Source: Eimeria necatrix
Taxonomy: Eukaryota; Apicomplexa; Conoidasida; Eucoccidiorida; Eimeriidae
Assembly (NCBI RefSeq): GCF_000499385.1
Contig: NW_013654763.1
Location: 31,001 to 95,000 of the forward strand
Length of the DNA stretch: 64,000 nt
Reading direction: 5' to 3'
Shown here piece after piece: positions 1 to 13,300 of this stretch. The position numbers and the translations under genes were made by a program. Position 1 is the stretch's first letter, and the number at the start of each line of letters is the position of its first letter. The notes under the pieces were generated by a model. That model saw only the letters and a list, made by a program, of their open reading frames with translations, made no database searches and was not told the DNA's origin.

Positions 1-2117
1 AACTGCTAGAAGGTCGTGATAGTGTGGATTCCACCGAAGGACCATAGCGTCTTTTCCCCTAGCTCGCGGAAAGCGGAGCTCCCAGATCGGAGTCACGAGC
101 AAGGGTGAGTCGACCGGCTCTTCATCGGTGGATTGAAAAATTCGATAGGCCTCCTGCTGAGAGTTAAAGCTTACAACACGTTCCAAAACCTGCGCACGCA
201 TGACACATTATGTCAAGATGTAATCGACTCTGCGGTCAAGCAATATCATAAAGCGCAATATTTTTGATGAACCCTTGCAGCGGGCCGACGAAAATTGCTT
301 TGCAGCTAATAGTTAAGCTGCGACTCCGAAGGGCCACAATCACGAATAAAAGTCGCTGGACACCGAGGCACTTCACATTTACTCATCATGCCAGGCAACA
401 AAATTCGAAAAGAGGTGCGAAATACAAGCTACGGGTCACCTTAAGAGACCACCTGAACTTGTCTGAGCTCATCAGAGTCCTGACAGAATCTTGCGGGAGC
501 GGCTTTAGAGGCTGTCGTTCTCCTGGCTAACACGACGTGGCAGGTACACAATCAATGAGGAAAAAAATAATGGTAGGCGGTAAGTCATCATAAATACGGA
601 ACTGAATACGGCTTCTTGTTAACTGTTCACAGGTAGGTAGGAATAGTGATTCTTTTGGAGCACCTTTGCCTCGCTATCCTTTCTGTTTTGTGCCTCAGCT
701 TCTTTCATGTAAGCGTCGTAAATGATCCAGCGATTTGCTGAATACCTCACAAAATGTGTGTGACAGCAAGTCCCTCATCAACTCGTACCACATCTATTAC
801 CACAGCTGAAGTGTGCGTAAGCCAACAGACGAATGTTGCAACGAAAAAGCACCGCTTGAGGTGGCCCTGGCAAAGCTTTAGCAGATGGCCCATACCAGTT
901 CCACAGCATAGCCGTTTGGGCGGTGGCAGCGTTGAGCAGCTCTGCTCCCTGTTGACGCAAACCGACACTCTAATCTAACCGGTGTCTCCTCACCTCAGCA
1001 TGCACAAAAAACTAGGTGCAGAGGCCTGTGTGTGTAGATGTCAAGCAATCGTTATGCAGCTCTTACACTGTGGCGCAACTTTTGATTTGCGTGGCCCTAT
1101 CCACATTGTTGAACTGATTACGTATGACACGCCCTTCCTCGTCTTGTGTAGCTGGATGGAACCGCAGCAAGCATCATACAGCTTAGCAACGTGGTGTGAA
1201 CGAAAGCCGGGGCGGCGCAAACAAGTGCACGCAACCGAGAAGTGAAGTCTGCATAACGTGAATTCCAATGCAAATAATTAACAAGCTGGAACAGCGATTA
1301 TTCATACCTCCGTCGTCTTCAATTGCTACTTCAACAGCCTCTAACTCTCTTCGACGCTCTCTGGCTTGCTCTCGAAGTCGCAGAAGTTCCTCTTGCTCTG
1401 CAGCCTCTGGGCTGTCTTTGAGAAGCAGCGCACTACAACGCAAATAGAGGAAGCACACAGCTCTTTTGAGGAGATAATATTTTGGGAATACGTCTTTAAA
1501 AATTCACAGCAACGCAGCAGTTTCCAGAGACGAGAACATGCTTAGAAAGGGCAGCTGCAAGTACCTCTCAATAGATAAATGAAATACAGTTTGTTCAACT
1601 GTGCCTTCTTTCTTGAACTGGTTATCTTTAAAAGAAAAACGAGTAATATTCTGCGGCGCGCGAGGATTTTGGGGATACAAGATCTTCGGTGGCATGCGCT
1701 GGCGAAGCTCTTCAGGGGTCAACTGCACCTGATCCTTCTGCTTGAGCCGCTGATTAGCCTAAAGCGCACCCCGAAGTATGCAAAACCTCAGTAGTGCATT
1801 TCCATTAACGAGCATTCATCTGATAATTAAAGGGAGAGCTTGCACGCCAAAGGGTATCGTGTGGTGCAAAAAAAAATTACGCTAGGACTGCGCACCCTTA
1901 CGAGCAGCAAATGCGCTAATTTATTTGTGTATGACTGGATCAGGTACTGTGGGCATGTCTGCACGCTGAAGTAATGACTGCGCCTCACCTGTGCTTCATC
2001 TCCGTCTTGGGCTTCTTCCCCCCTTATGTAAAGGGCTAATGATGAGCGTCTGTGGCCCGTCCCACGCTTTGAAGGCGTCACAGCTTTTTCTGATGGGGTT
2101 TGCTTTGGCTTGTTCAT
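1..2117 (-). CDS. DNAI1: Axonemal dynein intermediate chain 1 homologue (outer arm), partial at window edge
   Basis: Subunit of the outer dynein arm that anchors the motor to flagellar doublet microtubules. Exons read on the minus strand: 2117-1989 (start MNKPKQTPSEK), 1758-1565, 1432-1308, 526-453 and 189-1; these junctions are GT-AG and keep phase. Exon 2 carries the family signature LTPEELRQRM...NPRAPQNITRFSFKD, matching the conserved N-terminal block of DNAI1/Chlamydomonas IC78 (LTEAEL...NPHAPQNIVRYSFKEG). Exon 3 is a Glu/Arg-rich helix. Exon 5 reads LLVTPIWELRF, then AMVLRWNPHYHDLLAV, the start of the first WD40 repeat (family: [21 protein letters not shown]). About 237 residues are visible; the rest of the WD40 propeller lies beyond position 1. 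A further exon between 1307 and 527 is possible because this stretch is longer than the other introns, but none fits the phase. The family call rests on recalled motifs, not on a search. Confidence 0.85.
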
Positions 2118-5100
2118 TGTGGTAGCCCACTATGCTTCCACAGGCGAAGGCACACTGCAAGGCCGAGCAGCCAGGCAGAACTTTGGCGCCAAGACACTCC
2201 AAAAAGTTCAAGAAAAAATTAAAAATAATGTAAAAAGCCACGGCAGAAGCCGCATGTAGCCTTCGTCATGGAGACAGAGGCTCAGCAAGTGTCGACGAGA
2301 GCAGCAGCGTAGCGCAGAATCACGAGGCCAAACATTTTTACAAGACTAATAGGGGACCTTGAAAAACAAAATTATTGTTTTTCAGCCCTAGGAAGGGCAG
2401 AGGGGTGAGATTTCTGGACCTTACTGCATACGGACCATTCAACGTTAACTTCAGTGCCACAGAAGCAGTGAGGGTCACCTGTTAGAGCTTGTTGCCTACG
2501 GAAGCCAAACTCGAGGTCGAATCGAACTTGAGTCAAGATTTACAATGGCACCAAGCTCATGTAAAGGAAATTCACATAAATCTTGCTCTTTTTGAGCCTG
2601 TTGATCGAATGTGACCATGCACCATCAGTGGCTGGGAGCCCCGAGACAAGAACGGACACTAGCTGCCACTTAGTGGTTCCAGCGAGCAAGCTGATAAGCC
2701 ACTCACAACAAAATATCACCCAAAAATTTTGCAAAAACTATTTGAGACGCAGCTTTGAGCCAGAAATGGGGAAACAGTGCAAGATCCCACTTCTGCAAGA
2801 TGCAAGCACACTCCAACAACTGTACACGCACGCGGCCAATGTCGCTAATATGGGGGCAAGTAATACAAATATTCCCCCATATGTCTGCACGAAGTAAGCC
2901 GGAAAGTTCCAGCGGTTTCCACTTCAGTCAGCAAGTGAATGTCAAGGTTTCAAGAGCACTGCCGCTCTAACAGCTCATTCAGGCCAGGCTACACCGCAAT
3001 ATTAACGACGTACTTCACCATACAAGCATTTACGCCTATATTTTGGATACAATGTGGGACGAGTCATCTGATTTGGGACCAATCTAAGCAATGCACTATC
3101 CATGTTCAACCACAGGATTTGTTATTTTATCTAGCTATGCCTACGCATTTTTTTCCGATTTATTTAGGATTTGGTATGTAAGGTTCAGCGTTCAGAGTCA
3201 AGTGTTTAGGATTTCGGGTTTACCGCTTAGGGTTTAGTGTTTAGAGTTTTGTTATTCTCTCCAGCCTTGCCTCCGCATGCTTTTGTCTAATTCATCATAA
3301 ATGGCATTTTCGTACTCTTGTGGGGGAACCCATGGCCAGTGCAGGGATGTCCATCTGAGGCACAGCATGCCCTGTAGAGTCATACCCGATTTGGTGTATC
3401 CATAAGGCATAGAATTTACCCTGTCGACCGTCCACAATGTCTGTAAGAACTATATCTGTGCAACAACTCTGTATGTGTTGCATGAGCTCATGCTACTTAT
3501 CAGGTGCTGTCTTCTTATGCGACACAAACACAAGCTTCCTGATATGCAGTTGAATAATGCATGTAATTGAAGGGTGGCACTCTTATTGGGTTTCTACGTT
3601 ATCAAAACATTTGAGTCAGTATAGACGCATTCACCAGGGCTATACGCCATACAAACAGTGTTTACGTCCTGGACATCCGAGCTCTCCTCACCAAATTAGT
3701 GTACACATCTGCATGACGCTCCCCAATCTTTTGGAGGCATGAATTTGGATTTTGTCGCATTGCCTGTCTGTCCAATTCCCCCATGTAATCATTTGGGATG
3801 AGTACACCAGTACCTGAAAGAGAGCAGCAACAAGTTAACTACTTTCTGCAAAATGCCCTCATGAATGCAGTACTATCATTTCACTTCTTTTGCGTTCCAA
3901 AGCCGTGTATGAAACTTTTCATATCAGGATTTCTCCTTAAGACGCTGGCTACAGCTTCAGCATCTAGTCGTGCGGGGAGTACGACTTTTACTACAGCCCT
4001 CGTCCACATCGGGGTACCAGCAGTGAGCATTGGCACGGCCACGCTAGGAACCATTTTGTATTGGCGTTTGCTTTTCAACCATCGACAAGCTGAGTTTACG
4101 TGGAGCTTAGACTTTGGTCTCGTTCTGGCCTGCAGTAGACCTTTGCTTCTTGCCCGTTGGTCTGTGAGCAGAAAGCGGTTTTCACAGCTATTTTTGCTAC
4201 GTAGCTTTGCTCGCAGGTGGGTTTCGTTTGCTGCTCATTCAACGTGCCCCCTGTGCAAATTTTTAGCCTTCGATTCCAGAGTTTGAGAGGATGCGCCTCC
4301 TCGTGACCTCATATGAGAAGACTACAGGGGAAACTGATCTGCTGTTCCTGTAGCTGTTGACGAGGAAAAGCACCAAGCAAGCTTTTGAAGTTAGTACCAA
4401 CCACAAATTCAAACTGTGGTCCATGCACCGAACAGTCTGCACCCACTGCACTGTTTTGCATGCAGCTTTTCTATTGCGAGGGAATGTAGAATTGCTCGCT
4501 CAACAGAGGATTGCCGCACCCAGGCGTGCCAGAAACATACGAAACAGCAGCTCCTGAGAAATTTTCTGTGTCGGGAATGAAGTGCCCATATATTAATCCC
4601 CACAGCATCGGTAATGCACTGTGAAACTAACCTTCTAAATGTCCTTTTAGACCTCTATCAGGGCTTTCTCATAAGATCTGCTGCGAAGTTCAAAATGAAG
4701 TCATAAAGTCCATTCGTACACTGGCCTCACCCAGCAAGTGCTTGAAAGCCTTAAATGTACTTTTAAACCTTGGGCCTTCCTCTTTCTGCAGCTTCGATCG
4801 TTCGCTTACGGTAAAAGTACCGTTTTTCCTTTGTACACTTACGTTAGACGATTATTTCATGTTTCATTTGTGAAGAAGTAAGACCCTAACCCGGAACCTA
4901 ATATAATTGCGCTAGAGTTGTTAAAGACTAAAATAAACTTGTTTACCACTTCCATGAATTTCAAGGTTTTGCAGCTGTATTGTGGCGTTGTTTCCCCAAC
5001 GCCAAAGCTACTTTCTGAATTGCTGCTATCACCTCAGTTAAATGATTGTTGGTTTTGCCCCTCGCTGTAGCTCCCTCTTTCTTTTATTCACAGACACAAA

Positions 5101-7303
5101 TTCATAAATAACCTCTTTCTGCCACTTATTTCTGCAGCTGAAGACATTATTCTATGCAGAGCAACCACTGTGTCTCGCTTCGTTTGGCTCTCAAAGGCAG
5201 CCGCCGAAACATGAAATTTCGTTGTCAGTCATATCAACCTACAAGGTAGTTTTAGAATAGTATAAATGCGTTGAAGTAGAAGTCGCCTTAGTCCGGCAGG
5301 TTCAGCGTGGTCTATAGCCGCCTTCGCTATAGCCATAATTGCATGAATGCATCGGCTAGCAGGGCCCCAGTATTGATGCCTAGAAAAACACCCTGCTCTT
5401 GGCTCCTTTTCTTTTGTTACGATGAACTGGCCCAAGTACACGAGGTACAGGTTTGATGCATTTTGTATGTAACCACTTGCTACCCGAAGGGATTATTCGT
5501 GATCGGGAGGAAATGCTACTAAAGTGTGACGGTCCCAATGTGAATGCCGGTACCCATCACCACAACAATTTCCAACCTAATTATAACTTTTTGACCCATC
5601 TCCCAACACGAAAAAAGTAGGGCGCACTAAGAGTGGCAAGCTGAAGCCTAGCAACTCTCATGAACAGGGGTACGGGCAAGAGGACAGCAAACTTCAGTAT
5701 GCAAATAATGGGAGCTTTACTGAAGTTAAGCTTATAACCAGGCCCTTCTTACTCCACAATGTCTTCTGCCAAACGGCATAGGATTGATGGATGTAAACCT
5801 GCAAGCGGGACCCCAGCGCAACACAGCTAACCTCAAGAGGGCAGTTGATATCCTGTACCAGTTGGGGCCCGAATAAATTTTCCAAGGAATCACTGTTGGT
5901 GATTTCTGATGTCTTTGTGTCTGTCACCCCTCTGGTCACCCTACAGAAAGCGCTTCTGCCTCCAAACTTGAGCAGCCTGGTTACTTTGATGCCCGGAAAA
6001 CCACAGAATTTCCAGTCTGGTTGCATGCCCGCTCAGTGCACTAGGGCACGACAACACAAAATCGGGATCAAAAAAATGACTGTGTACTGCTTTCAGATCC
6101 TTGGAGATTGCCTTCTCCTGTCTACATTGGCTCCAAGTACTCAAGCTGCTGATTTCCTGCCATTCAGTGCGGTGACTCCTAGGAGAAAGTTGGGAGGGAA
6201 AGCTACTTGCACTCGCGTATACTTTTCCTCGGAATCATTCATAAACTATAGTTATGGGATCCTGTGCACTTCGTAGCATGCACCTCTTTTGCCATTGATA
6301 TTGGGCTAGCCTGCATTTGTGCAAGCAGAGTTTAGGATTTAACCTTCGACCTGTAGTGGGTTTAGGGCCATATCAGAATGCCAGAGCCTTTGCCAAAACG
6401 TATTCTGTGCAACTCTGGAAGAACCCTTAGAATACTTCGCTATTTGCTAACAGGAACGTAACATGAGCTTCGTCAGTAAGCTGGGCTTGTACTGCACTCG
6501 CCGTTCCTGTCTCGGCACACCCCGAACTCACGTCTGTTCTCAAGCGTGAGCACCCCGTAGCAGCCGTTAACAACATCAACGAGGCAGCCTTAAGTTAAGA
6601 AAAAAGCGTTTCCTGCATAGTGGAATTATCTTAGCTGAAGCCTGTTGTCTTTTAGTTCTGAACCGTGCGGGCAGCCCCGTTGAAGGCCGGGTTGTCTTGG
6701 TATCCGAGTTGAACTACTACAGAATTCTTAGAGCTGTTGGGGCTCCCAGGTATTAAAATCTGAAGTTTAAATGGATAGTGGTCAGAAGGGCTTTTGAATG
6801 TGAGGGTTACGGGGGAAGATCGCTTCAGTGAGCCACCAAGAAAGAGGTTCGTGCTTAACAGTGTTAGAAGCAGTTCACCAGCGAGCAAAAGTCTCCAGTT
6901 CCAGTTAATTCCCAGAAAACAGCAGAACAATATTTCGGAATCATTTCCCAATGGCTGTCATGGCTCGCCATCAACACTCTCACGCGCTGTGAAAGTATTA
7001 AGGGTCACCTGAGGGGCTCTTGCTACGGAAACGGGCTGGCAAAGAGCAGCCCAAACGCGGGCCTTCAAAAGAATTCTTAATTTATTGTCTCGCGGAGCAA
7101 ATACTTTGATACTAACGATGACCTCGTCAAGATGTAACGGTAGCGCCTGGTGGCAAGCATCCCGCTGACCACTGGGCGAGACCAGAGCAAGCTCAGTGCA
7201 AAATGAACAGAGGATAACGGGCCAAGAGCATTTTCGCACAACGAAAAATTTTGATATCCTACAAGAAGGCTGTGTTACTCTCCCGTAACGGGCAAGCTGC
7301 ACT
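2118..7303. other. Region without an assignable gene
   Basis: Between the dynein gene start and the calcium channel start. No recognised domain is seen. Three minus-strand stretches look somewhat coding and have plausible splice sites: around 7168-7014 (contains LDEVIVSIKVFAPRDNK, ending in a CAG|GTGACC donor), 6880-6652 (contains KSPSDHYPFKLQILIPG) and 6010-5835 (contains SLENLFGPQLVQDINC, ending GAG|GTTAGC). They might be exons of one unidentified minus-strand gene, but phases were not resolved and no family was recognised. A minus-strand open stretch near 4240-3881 without an early ATG is similarly unassigned. The small plus-strand ORFs are of a size expected by chance. Confidence 0.3.
3166..3249. 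repeat. Degenerate telomere-like TTTAGGG patch
   Basis: Decayed copies of the heptamer TTTAGGG are seen (TTTAGGA, TTCGGGT, CTTAGGGTTTAGTG, TTTAGAG) in about 80 bases. Only one perfect unit remains, so this is a relic or a chance cluster rather than an active array. Confidence 0.45.
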
Positions 7304-10300
7304 ATGGAGTCCAGCAGCAGGCGATCTCTCCAAGCTGGGGAGAGAAATCCTGCAGCCAATATGGATATTACACATGAGGCCAGTAGCGTAACTCAGGGAA
7401 CGGAGCGTACCGAAGCGCGTCTTAGCAGCTGCCGCAGCCGCGCACTCAGCTCTCTGCTCTCCACCAGTACAACAGTGGCCCTAGCTAATCTCGAGTTGGC
7501 GACGGCGAGAGGCTCATTTGCTCTGTTCTGTTACAAAGTGCGGAATGCGCGCCTCTCAAGGGCTTTGCTTGCTTTTACTGTCTTATTTGACTGCCTTGGG
7601 AATGCTTTAGATGCAACGAACGCTGCATCTCCGGCCCTTGTCTTGACAAGTCATATCCTGTTGTTTCTTGGTCTTATTTGCACCGTGGTCACAGGCGCAT
7701 GCTCGCGGGGCCTGTGGTCAAGCAGGCGGGCTTATTGCCGAACATGGTCAGGATGGCTTGATTCATTTGTTTTGATAGACGTTACGGCAGATCTAATATA
7801 CCGTATAGGAGTGTTCTCGGGCTGGTGGATATACACACCAGCTTCACTCGTAGTACTATCTGTTCTGAGAAATTTGCGTGCTTGGTCTCTCTTGAGGATT
7901 TGTCGAACGTTTCGCTCGGCGATCAGGCAGTTGGGCAGCAGCGCAAACGATCTAGCAGCAGTATGCATCTTCGTACTGACGTTCTCACTATTAGTACTCA
8001 TTGTGCTACTCCACTTCTATGGCTTCACCTGCTGGTATCGTTGCTACCCAGAGCTACCCTTACCACCGGAAGTACAAGCAAGCGATTCATGCTCTGCTGA
8101 CAGTTTCTACTGGGATCTCGATGAGTCGCAATTTAAATTTTGCTCTACGCGTAAGTCTCCTTGCAAGGAAGGCACAGAGTGCCGTAATATCTTCCTTCAC
8201 TCTGTCACTTCTTCTTGCAGCCCCGAAGAGCGCAGGCGCCTTCAAGAGAGGGCTTGGAATGAGATGCAGGCAAATGAAGAAGTGGGCTTTGGAGTTATTG
8301 GTGTTCAAACTCTAGGCGCCGCGGCAGTTACCTTGCTTCAGGGATTCACTTTAGAAGGGTGGGCTTTCACAATGCAAACTCAAGCTAACGGGGATTCGCG
8401 GAGCGATGGCCTGGTAATTTACACTGCTTTTCCAGTAATGGTGATCATTGGCGGCATGCTTCTAATGAACTTGGCCATAGCGGTGCTTTGGGAAGCTTTT
8501 GACAGACATCATTCTGAGGCACCCACGCGCCCCGCTATTCTCAAAGAGTCTGAATGGAGAGTCTACCAGCTGTTAGGAACAGACTGGATTAAGTATCTGA
8601 TGGTAGAGCTCGACCAGAAAAAGAACTTCATTAGTGAACATATACCCCCATCATCGTTGGAGATCGATGATACAGCGGCACAAACTGACGTCGGCTTCTT
8701 GGCGAAAGTAAAGCGAATATGTAGTGACTACTGGAGGATTCTATGCCGCCGGGTCATCAGGGAGCTTGAAATAAGGTTTCCAGAGCTACAAAATCGCCTT
8801 CGCTTTCTTTTCGTGGAACTTAGGCGCTATAGCTTCCGTTTGGCTACCAACAAGTTATTTTCTGTAGCAATGCTAGTTCTAGTTGTCCTTGACATAATTT
8901 GCATGTTCGCTCACACTGACAATGCTACCAGTGTGGTGCTTAGCGTATTGGACCTCCTTTCAAGCTCAGCATATGTGCTTGAAGCAATAGTGTTGTTACT
9001 AGCTTTCGGAAGACGATGCATGGAGGACGGATTCCTTTGTTTGGACATCTTAGTTGCGATTCTTGCCGTGATAGATGGATTCTTTGCAGTACTATTGTGC
9101 TCGGAGATTGTAGGGTGCAGGTCTTCGATTGTGAAAGTCGAAGGAGTGTTGGGGACGGTGGCCGTTGTCTTGTCATTGGTGCGACCTTTGCGAATCTTTA
9201 AGTTCCTCAAGTTTTTCTCTTCATTGAGGCTAACTGCTGAGTTACTGCTTACGTTGCACAACACTTTATTGCCCTACATCCTCCTGATTATCTATTGTTG
9301 CGCTGTGGTGGCACAACTCGGCTTGTTTCTCTTTTTCGATCCGAAGTACGTGTCTACGCATGCAGGGAGTGTTTCTCTTAACTTAACGAAGTACTTCAAT
9401 TTTGAGAGTGCCGGCAACTCGCTTCTGCTTCTGTTGACTATTTTTACTGGGGAGGCTTGGGACGTTTTCGTCAAAGAAATAGATCAAGTGTACAGCGGAG
9501 AATTGGGGAGCCTTACTTTTGACTCCCACAAGTTGTCAGATAAAATTCTGTCTACGCCATCTCGAGTGACAGCCATCAACACTTTTCTTTTCTTTTCGGT
9601 TTTGTTTTTGAACTGTCTAATCTTCAATCTCTACGGAGCCATTATGATTGGCCAATTTACCCAGACACAGAAAGCTCTCAGCGTCAAGTACGCTGCTAGG
9701 TTCATCTCTACCTGTCGCATTGCAGGGATTGCGATGCCAGCGGATGACGCACTCCAAGGTGAAAATGCTCAAGCACTTTACACGCAAGCCAACATGGCAA
9801 CAGTTGCAGAACGAGACGAGTTAATAAAGGCTATTACCACCGGTGAGATGTTTTCCTTTAGCACCGCATGTCACGTTCCTCGTTTCTCAGGAACCCGCTG
9901 TAGCATTCCTTTATCCCTAAACTAGTAGCGTAGGCTAAGCTTCAGTTGAAATAGTTGAGGCTAGTTTAAGAACACTTAACTGCTTCCTCTTTCCACTCCG
10001 TTCCAGGGGCAGACCACGCAAAGTCTGCTAAGGCATTGGGTGAATTTGCGCATAAGACTTCCATTGTCTTGGATATTTGCAAGACTGTTGCGAGGAAAAG
10101 CAGTCGCATGGCCTCTAAAGCGAACTCTAACAGTCAGGTTTTGGGGGCGTACAAGGGCGGCAGTCGCAGCAATAGTTGCATTTCGGCCATGTCGAAGCCA
10201 CAGAAAAAAGAACTACTCAGTGAAACAGCATTTGACAAAGTCACGACTGAACGTGGACTGTCGAAACGACCTGAAGAAGCAGGAGGTATAAATACTGAAG

Positions 10301-13300
10301 GAAACACGCAAGAATCGAGTTCAACATCTGAAACTAACGGAAGCAAGGCTTCTACCGCATTCCGGAAGGGAGGAGAACCAAGTGGACTGCCGTTTCTGGA
10401 CGATTTCATGCAGATAGAAATAGCAAATAAGGCAGCAGTTAAGTTTGCTGCAGACGACCATACTGTATTTCTGGCAGTTCCACATGGAGGTTCGAAGGCA
10501 GCGTCATCCAGTACGTAAAGTTGAAACTTCTTCCTGTTCAAAGTTTATACTTCAGGGAGCCTAGTGTCAATGCTGCCATTGAGTTGTGAACACTGAGCAT
10601 GGCCCCTGTGTAGGTTGTGCCAACGCAAGTTGTCTACACAGTTTGAGATCTCTAGAACAAAGGTTGCGACGCTCTTTTGCTTTTTGCAGCGATGCATGAT
10701 TTGTACGAGGAGGAGCTGTCGATTGGCGAGCTTTGTACCATGTTCTGGGCTGCAATCAAGGAGGTAATGAAGCAAGGCCGCATTGCACTACGGGCAGGTG
10801 CAGCTGCTGTAATAGAACGGATTACTCCGGTGGATCCAGATAGCCCATTCTTGCACATAGCGTATGCGGGCCACATGGTGAGGGCAGACTGTGAAGTACT
10901 CTACCAACAACCGTCTGGCCAATCACGCCAGCTTGATAACAAGGCATCGAACGGCTCAGAATTTGGAACAATCTCCGAAATAAGGGCGAAACCAGGGTCA
11001 AGTGGAGGATTTACGTTTCAAAAACGTTTTGTAGAAGCTCATGCGAAACCGCAAAGCAGCCAGAAGCTTCCTTCTTGCCTTCGGACCGTGAATACAGTCT
11101 GGCGTGCCTTCATGGTACATATTCGCGACGTCTGTGGAATCAGTGGGATTGGCTGGATTCGGCTATTTTTGCACTTCTTGTCGCTTGGGGAGCTCATAGC
11201 AGATTGCTGCATGAAGAAAGACATAACAGTATGGCGAACATTCGTCTACGTCGAACTCGGGGTCCAAGTTGCACTCACGGTCGATATATTAATGAGAATT
11301 ATCATTGGAATCGTGGGAAAAAGCTCTCCGTTCTTTTATTCTCGCTTTAATTGCTACGAGTCAGTGCTTCAGTTGATGTCCTGGTGTTTTTTAACTGCTT
11401 CCCTTGTATTAAGCAGCAACGCCACAAACGATGTAATGGTTCAGTGTGTATGGTTTAGATTTGCTCAGTGTGCTCGCGTCCTTCGGTGTTTCTGGCTCCT
11501 CCGCCTCTTAAAGAACACAGGCATCCACAGATTGGCGCTAGCAATGCTTTCGGCTGGAAACAAAATTTTTAGCCTGGGCTTCATATTTATCTTGATTGTC
11601 ACGTTCTTTGCCCTAGGATTTCGGCTTTTGCTGCAACCTGTAGCGGGTGACCGTCCAGCCATTCCTTTGGCCACCGCTAACCTCACTTCCCTTGGCGAAA
11701 GTTTCTTGAGTGTGTTTATCCTAACTACTGCTGAGGACTGGCCCCGCATACTGATTTCATTTCTAGATCTTGGAGAGCGTCACCAATGTCTGATCATTAT
11801 TCTTTGCGCCCTTGTAGTTTCGTTGCTCAGCATCTTTGTCATGAATTTGTTTGTGGGCATCCTTGTGGATGTTCTAGATCAAGAACAGGAGACACTGGAA
11901 TACACCGGAGGTGTCAGAAGCGCAACAGTACTTCGTTGGAACGAAATGCAACGAGCTATTTTTAGCTCTGCCTCGATCGAAGGAATTTTAGGCCGGAACG
12001 GCGGTTCCGGAAGAAGTAAAGGACTCGGCAGTGGAAGCTTGATGGCTCGGATCATTACCAACAAAAAGGTCGACGTTGCAATAGCGGTAGTTTCCGCAGC
12101 ATCCTGTGTGACAATGTTAGCAGCAGGAGCATGGGCTGAGGCGGATATCAGGTGGCACTTTCCTGAGTTCCAGCTCTGGATTTTTTGGTTCAATGCTGCC
12201 ATTGTTATTGGGTACGTCCTGGAGCAGTGTATAAGGCTCGTGGTGCTAGGAAGGTCTTTGTTCGAAGAACCAATCTTCATTGTGGACCTGGCCAATTCAC
12301 TCATCTCTTTAATAGCTTTGATTTGGGGTCTTTCAACTTCCCTGGATACGGCCTTTCCTGCCGAGCCTCTTTGGCCCGTCGCTTTCAGGATGATTCGAGT
12401 TGCTTATGTTGCATGCAATTATCTTCCAGGAATGCGTGTTCTTTCTATCAGCTTGTTTAATATGTTCGCATCACTTCGTCGCGCCCTTTTCTTTTTCGGA
12501 TTTACCGTCCTCGTGTACACATTAATTGGGACATGTTTATTCCACGACGTTCCTTACGACCCAAAACTGCACCTTTCCTTTGAATCCTTTTTGGACACAA
12601 TCGTGCTTCTTCTCTCCTGCTCCACGGGAGAAAATTGGCATGATATTATGCTCCAAGGGCGTACCTACTACTATGAAACTGATATGGTACTGCTGGCGTG
12701 GGTCCTTATGGCTTACGTTATTAGTTTTGTTGCCCTGGTCTTCTTCCTGCTCATGAATGTATTCACAAGCGCTGTACTGAAGGGCTACGTCGACGCAAAG
12801 CGAAACCAGGAACTGTGGAAGGTTGCGCAGGAGCACCAAGATCTGCTGAATAAATGGCGCCTACGCGAAATGAAGCTCAGTTGGCTGCCGATTCATGTGG
12901 CGCTACAGGTGTTGAACGAAATACAGCCTCCAATAGGTTTCAAGAACCTTTATACCGACTTAGGATGCCGCCGGATGCACGCAATTCTTGCTCACTTAGC
13001 TGCTTATCCGCTTCCTGTGCACAACAACAGTGTGCACATCAGAGATATGGTGCTTAATACAGCGTGCCTTGCGTGCGAAGCTCATGCTCAGCGTAGAGAG
13101 ACCCCAGCAGCGTCTGACCCATCTCAGGGGCAGCAGAAGGTAGAGCTGAATCCGAGGCTTGTTTATTCGTGGATAAGTCATTTCAGTGACGCTTCTGCAA
13201 TCAAACCGGAGTTTGACATCCTACAGTACTTGGCGGCACTGAAGATTCAAGCTTTTTGGCGGACAAGCAGGCTACTGCAAAGTAGCACTGCGTCCAGCCA

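Noticed and set aside
747..968. Minus-strand open stretch as an extra dynein intermediate chain exon
   Set aside because: An acceptor-like AG exists near 971, but the exon would not keep phase between the 1308 and 526 exon ends, and no family motif is seen.
3798..4286. 162-codon plus-strand ORF
   Set aside because: No family, signal peptide or splice context recognised, and an equally open stretch lies on the other strand.
6958..7359. 133-codon minus-strand ORF overlapping the calcium channel start
   Set aside because: Its 5' half is antisense to the channel's first exon. Only the segment before 7170 looks coding, and it is noted as part of the unresolved 2.1-7.3 kb region.
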